8,400 nt of DNA from assembly GCA_016287975.1 (NCBI GenBank), contig JAEEXV010000150.1:1-8400 (forward strand), given 5' to 3'. This stretch comes from Lentisphaeria bacterium (lineage in GTDB: Bacteria > Verrucomicrobiota > Lentisphaeria > Oligosphaerales > Oligosphaeraceae). The position numbers and the translations under genes are program-made. A model generated the notes under the pieces. It was not told the DNA's origin and ran no database searches. It worked only from the letters and a program-made list of their open reading frames with translations. How positions within the stretch are numbered: the first letter of the stretch is position 1; every line of letters starts with the position of its first letter. Below, one piece after another: positions 6,041-8,400 of this stretch.

Positions 6041-6118
6041 TTACTGCTGGAAGTAGTTGTATCCCGCCTCGGGGTGGACTTCCATGTCAATATAAACCTT
6101 CCCGCCGCTTCCCGAATA
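6041..6118 (-). pseudogene. Orphan C-terminal tail of a lost gene, joined out of frame to the duplicated module
   Basis: A frame reading YSGSGGKVYIDMEVHPEAGY then NYFQQ and TAA (6043-6041) ends 10 bases before the start of the 216-aa gene, just where an upstream cotranscribed gene would end. The sequence is protein-like, but 5' of about 6118 the frame enters the duplicated module out of its coding frame. I read it as the 3' end of a gene whose 5' part was replaced by recombination at about 6116-6120. Confidence 0.45.
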
Positions 6119-6206
6119 CGACCAGGCGCCCCGCGCCAGGATGCTGCTCCCGCCACAGGCGGTCGATCCCCTCCAGGTCGCGGCGCACCTCGGCGGGGCG
6201 TGCGTG
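6087..6206 (-). pseudogene. Decayed partial copy of the 56-aa gene
   Basis: Immediately after the TGA of the 111-aa gene, the same frame continues for 39 codons (HARPAEVRRDLEGIDRLWRE, then QHPGAGRLVV and nine more) to a second TGA at 6089-6087. Bases 6117-6199 duplicate 4429-4511. Differences are synonymous except one His/Arg change. The start and first half of the 56-aa protein are missing, and the sequence after about 6117 is foreign. It is probably untranslated unless the first TGA is read through. Confidence 0.6.
6117..6199 (-). repeat. 83-bp duplicated coding module, decayed copy
   Basis: Second copy of the segment at 4429-4511 in the same orientation, with six mismatches in 83 bases, five of them clustered at the 3' end of the coding direction. 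Its 3' boundary coincides with the junction to the orphan tail at 6041-6118. Confidence 0.9.
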
Positions 6207-6542
6207 TCAGCAAACGATGCGGTTCATGGACGGCCGCTCCGAGAGTGGCTTATATCCATGGGGAGGGGTGTAGGCTACGATTGCATCTATCATTTCAACC
6301 TTGGATTTCCCGCTCTTTACGACTTCATCATAAAACTTGACGAAATCAGGCCAGTCTGCATCTGGATCGAGGAAATCATAGGCGTAAATAAGTATATGAG
6401 GTGCAGGCAATCCGGCCTGCTTATACTTTTCCATGAGTTCAATGGGTTTACCCTCCCATTTCTTCGCCACCTCCCGGTCTTCCGGTCTGTAAATCCTCAT
6501 CCAGAAGTCTGGATCTGTCGGCGCAGTTTTTGGAGCACACAT
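6207..6542 (-). CDS. Unknown protein (111 aa), coupled to the metallopeptidase gene; immunity candidate
   Basis: The ATG at 6542 follows the TAG of the metallopeptidase gene with no gap, and AAGGAG (6552-6557) lies 9 bases upstream, so the start is secure and the two genes are cotranslated. The protein begins MCAPKTAPTDPDFWMRIYRP. Then come a charged helical part (EDREVAKKWEGKPIELMEKY), a hydrophobic strand PHILIYAYDFLDPD (48-61), an aromatic segment DFVKFYDEVVKSGKSKVEMI, and a C-terminal NRIVC. It is cytoplasmic by appearance and of unknown family. A small gene directly behind a possible toxin is the usual place for an immunity protein; that role is positional inference. The same frame continues after the TGA through the decayed copy of the 56-aa gene. 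Confidence 0.8.
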   Translation of the reverse strand: MCAPKTAPTDPDFWMRIYRPEDREVAKKWEGKPIELMEKYKQAGLPAPHILIYAYDFLDPDADWPDFVKFYDEVVKSGKSKVEMIDAIVAYTPPHGYKPLSERPSMNRIVC

Positions 6543-7649
6543 CTATTTTTTCTCCTTGTAGACAGATTGAGACTTTTCAACCTTCTTGACTTCTTCTGTA
6601 ATATAGCGCCACAATTCTGGATAGGTGTCGCGGAACTTCAAATCTCCTCGCGCATACGCCATATACGCCTCCGCGACCGCCTCCTCATAATAAGGGTGTT
6701 TGCTGTGGGCGTAGTCAAATCCATGCCCCCATCCAAACCGGCCCTGCGTCAGGCTCTCCATGGTGTCGGCATAGCCAGTGATTACATTGTTTTCCTCATC
6801 TGTATTATGCCCCCTTGTGTGCCCGAACAACTCCAGGTTCTTGCATTCCCAGAAGGTGCCGGAACGATTGTTGTCGTCATTCCCGAAAAGCGTGATCTTT
6901 TCGGCTTCGGAATACTGACCAGATGATCTCTTGCCCGGCTTGCGGAAGAGTGCATCCAAATCCGCAGACTTGGCTGCGTCGACACCTTTCATACGATCGC
7001 CCGGATGCGGCCATAAGAACTTATAGTCGAACCAGTGCCCGAACTCATGCTGGGCCGTTCCAGGCAGACCGTTCCAGTCGCCAAACAGACAATCAAGGTG
7101 AAGTGTGTTGTCGCTTTCCCTGTAATGTGCGCCTTTTGTCTGGTTGTTGGCGGTCTTTTCCAGAACTACTTTCGGCAATGCGGCGATGCCTTCCATGCCA
7201 GGGCGGAAGGCGTCGCGCAAAACACTGGACATTCGCCGCGCCTGCAGGACAAGCATTCGATGCGCTACTGCAGTGGAAATGTCCTTTCGGCCAAGTTTGC
7301 CAAGCCTGGTGGGATGGGCGCTATCGCCTTCCAGAGACTGGAGGATGTAATCGAGGTTGGCCTTGCGCATCGCGGCCCTGTTGATGTCCTCGTCCCATTG
7401 CGCCAATTTGAGTTTCCGATCTACGCGACGCAAGATCGTTCCCATTTCATCCAACTCGCTTTTTGAAACCTGCTCCCCGCGATCACTGGCATCTTTCAAA
7501 CGCCGATACTCGTTGTAGACTGCCGCATGTTCTTCCATATAATCATTGACAGCCTGTCGGCGCATCGCCCTCTTTTCCGACTTGTCCTTTCTCCAATTCT
7601 CAATGATTTCCCTGCGTTCTTCCTCCGTCCCATTGATGAGTTTGTACAT
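6543..7649 (-). CDS. HEFGH zinc-metallopeptidase-like protein (368 aa) of phage head/MuF context
   Basis: The N-terminal 100 residues are helical and highly charged (starting MYKLINGTEEERREIIENWR). The catalytic part carries GTAQHEFGHWFDYK (197-210) with the zinc-binding HExxH at 201-205, and a distal EEAVAEAYMAYA (322-333) whose Glu, probably E327, is a likely third ligand as in gluzincin peptidases. Between them is a His/Asp/Asn-rich stretch (FGNDDNNRSG, HTRGHNTDEENN). No signal peptide or membrane segment is visible. The ATG at 7649 has a moderate GAGG (7660-7663) ten bases upstream, and the frame is closed upstream by a TGA just 21 bases away. It overlaps the coiled-coil head-protein frame by about 150 bases in a -1 relation, so it may be the C-terminal domain of a split larger protein. 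It may be a virion-associated peptidase or a MuF-type toxin domain. Confidence 0.85.
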   Translation of the reverse strand: MYKLINGTEEERREIIENWRKDKSEKRAMRRQAVNDYMEEHAAVYNEYRRLKDASDRGEQVSKSELDEMGTILRRVDRKLKLAQWDEDINRAAMRKANLDYILQSLEGDSAHPTRLGKLGRKDISTAVAHRMLVLQARRMSSVLRDAFRPGMEGIAALPKVVLEKTANNQTKGAHYRESDNTLHLDCLFGDWNGLPGTAQHEFGHWFDYKFLWPHPGDRMKGVDAAKSADLDALFRKPGKRSSGQYSEAEKITLFGNDDNNRSGTFWECKNLELFGHTRGHNTDEENNVITGYADTMESLTQGRFGWGHGFDYAHSKHPYYEEAVAEAYMAYARGDLKFRDTYPELWRYITEEVKKVEKSQSVYKEKK

Positions 7650-8218
7650 ATCCCCCTGACCTCTGCATGGTCATTTTCCGCCTTGTTGCGTTCTGCACGG
7701 CATCCCTGCACACGCTCCTCTTCCTCTTTCTGGGGGGGAAGTCCCCTGTAATCCTTGACAATGGCCTGCACTTGGACATGGCGTTCCGTCGCCTCCTTCT
7801 CTGCGGCCTTCCTTGCCTCCTCGGCCTTCCTTGCCTCCTCCTCGGCCTTCACCCTCGCGGCCTCGGCTTCGGCGGCCTTGCGCTTCGCCTCCTCCTCGGC
7901 CTTGCGTGCCTCCTCGGCCTTGCGGCGGGCTTCGTCGGCCTCCCTGGCCTTCTCCTTCAACTTGGCGTCGACGGCCTTGTTCTTCTCGTCGATGGCCTTC
8001 TGCTGGTCCTCGTCGGACTTGGGGGATCCGTCGGCATTGTAGTCGTGCTTGAGGGCGAACTGGGAGACGGCGGTGTAGGAGTGGGTGCAGTTGGGGTGGA
8101 AGACGCCCGCCGCGATGAGATCCTCCTTGGTGGGGAGGCCAGGCGTGGCGCGCGGGTGAATTTTACCCCAACCTATGTTCCCCAAGAGGGTCGGTAAAAC
8201 CGCCATTTCGGAAAGCAA
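7496..8218 (-). CDS. C-terminal part of a phage minor head (MuF-like) protein with long coiled coil; 5' end replaced by the dispersed repeat
   Basis: The open frame has 240 codons from an ATG at 8218, but the first 13 residues (MLSEMAVLPTLLG) are encoded by the dispersed repeat. Genuine sequence starts at about 8177 with GWGKIHPRATPGLPTKED. The segment KEDLIAAGVFHPNCTHSYTA (31-50) has the GxFHPNCxH signature that ends the MuF/minor capsid fold in many phages. Residues 75-145 are an Ala/Glu/Lys/Arg coiled coil with EEARKA repeats (an 18-base tandem period near 7815-7850). After about residue 188 the sequence stops looking coding, at the point where the metallopeptidase ATG occurs in the -1 frame. 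The 5' part, including any MuF core, is not visible. Either this is a pseudogene fragment or the upstream half lies beyond the repeat, outside the window. Confidence 0.6.
   Translation of the reverse strand: MLSEMAVLPTLLGNIGWGKIHPRATPGLPTKEDLIAAGVFHPNCTHSYTAVSQFALKHDYNADGSPKSDEDQQKAIDEKNKAVDAKLKEKAREADEARRKAEEARKAEEEAKRKAAEAEAARVKAEEEARKAEEARKAAEKEATERHVQVQAIVKDYRGLPPQKEEEERVQGCRAERNKAENDHAEVRGICTNSSMGRRKNAGKSLRIGERTSRKRGRCADRLSMIIWKNMRQSTTSIGV
7815..7850. repeat. 18-bp tandem repeat coding for EEARKA coiled-coil units
   Basis: Two adjacent copies of an 18-base unit (GCCTCCTCGGCCTTCCTT on the plus strand), with degenerate further copies to about 7960. It lies inside the minus-strand coiled-coil frame and keeps that frame. 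Confidence 0.7.
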
Positions 8219-8400
8219 GGCGACTTCGTGAAATCTGGCAATGCGCTGCCACCGTGGAGAGACGCGGCATTCCTGCCCAGGGAAAGCCCCCGGGGCGTCG
8301 GAGCATAGCCAGGGGTGGAGCGAGCCGCGAAGCGGCGAGCGGAACCCCTGGAAGGGCGCCGAAGACAGGCCAGCGCCCGGAAAGGGATGCCATTGCCGGG
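8178..8400. repeat. Dispersed GC-rich hairpin repeat, copy 2 (continues past the window)
   Basis: Collinear with 831-1056, about 95% identical. It differs by single substitutions, a collapsed GCCCCC-GCAA-GGGGGC hairpin (here GCCCCCGGGGC near 8286-8296), and one extra base after CCAGGGG. Arms CCAGGGG (8309-8315) and CCCCTGG (8345-8351) with an apical GCCGC-GAA-GCGGC (8324-8336) are kept. The left edge at 8178 is abrupt: it directly joins phage head-protein coding sequence. Confidence 0.85.

Noticed and set aside
6031..6213. N-terminal extension of the Cys-rich gene to give 277 aa
   Set aside because: It would read the decayed module and orphan tail out of their coding frames. The Arg/Pro/Gly-rich translation is not protein-like.
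6141..6926. Plus-strand open frame of 261 codons
   Set aside because: It is antisense to the metallopeptidase, the 111-aa gene and the decayed module, and has no recognisable protein features.
7650..7670. Programmed -1 frameshift site between the coiled-coil frame and the metallopeptidase
   Set aside because: The frame relation fits -1, but the local sequence (CAGGGGGAT) is not a canonical slippery heptamer and I saw no clear stimulatory hairpin. An indel or separate start is as likely.
7801..7960. CRISPR-like repeats
   Set aside because: The short 18-base units are contiguous, in frame and encode a coiled coil, with no spacers.
7667..8197. Plus-strand open frame reading as a Leu/Gly-rich, membrane-like protein (176 codons)
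   Set aside because: It is the complement of the Ala/Glu/Lys coiled-coil repeats. Antisense of such repeats always reads as Leu/Gly/Ala-rich, and no ribosome binding site is present.

Overview
The window reads as an accessory, phage-derived stretch of a fairly GC-rich bacterial chromosome. Nearly every believable gene is on the minus strand. The source phylum cannot be proven from the sequence. The GC-rich dispersed hairpin repeats, together with a surface-type protein rich in NGG repeats and lacking a signal peptide, remind me of the PVC group (Lentisphaerota, Kiritimatiellota, Verrucomicrobiota), but this is a weak, memory-based impression. I saw no rRNA, tRNA or CRISPR array.

Reading in the direction of transcription (high to low coordinates): (1) 8178-8400 is one copy of a dispersed repeat whose inner part continues past the window. 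(2) It abuts, and seems to have replaced the 5' part of, a gene for the C-terminal end of a phage minor head (MuF-like) protein with a long Ala/Glu/Lys coiled coil (7496-8218). (3) This runs in a -1 frame relation into a 368-aa HEFGH zinc-metallopeptidase-like protein (6543-7649). (4) A string of small, tightly spaced genes of unknown function follows: 111 aa, 216 aa (Cys-rich), 117 aa, 122 aa and 56 aa. Between them lie two orphan C-terminal tails and a decayed duplicate of part of the 56-aa gene, so the cluster has been reshuffled by recombination. (5) A three-gene cassette (1780-4323) encodes a 265-aa protein, a 264-aa protein with a possible beta-barrel C-terminus, and a 321-aa ComEC-like metallo-beta-lactamase-fold hydrolase. 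The stop/start overlaps of 4 and 11 bases imply coordinated translation, and a rho-independent terminator follows. This is the best candidate in the window for an undescribed system. (6) A second hairpin with T-runs on both sides (1601-1667) and the 5' fragment of an unknown gene (1270-1503) come next, the latter broken by (7) the first copy of the dispersed repeat (831-1312), an imperfect palindrome built from hairpin modules. (8) A hairpin-containing leader precedes the start of a repeat-rich surface or secreted protein that leaves the window at base 1.

The genes fit the remains of a prophage head region (head protein plus an attached metallopeptidase, possibly a MuF-type toxin with a neighbouring immunity candidate) carrying a cargo of small accessory genes and a possible defence or conflict cassette. 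The dispersed repeats lie at the points where phage-like genes are broken.
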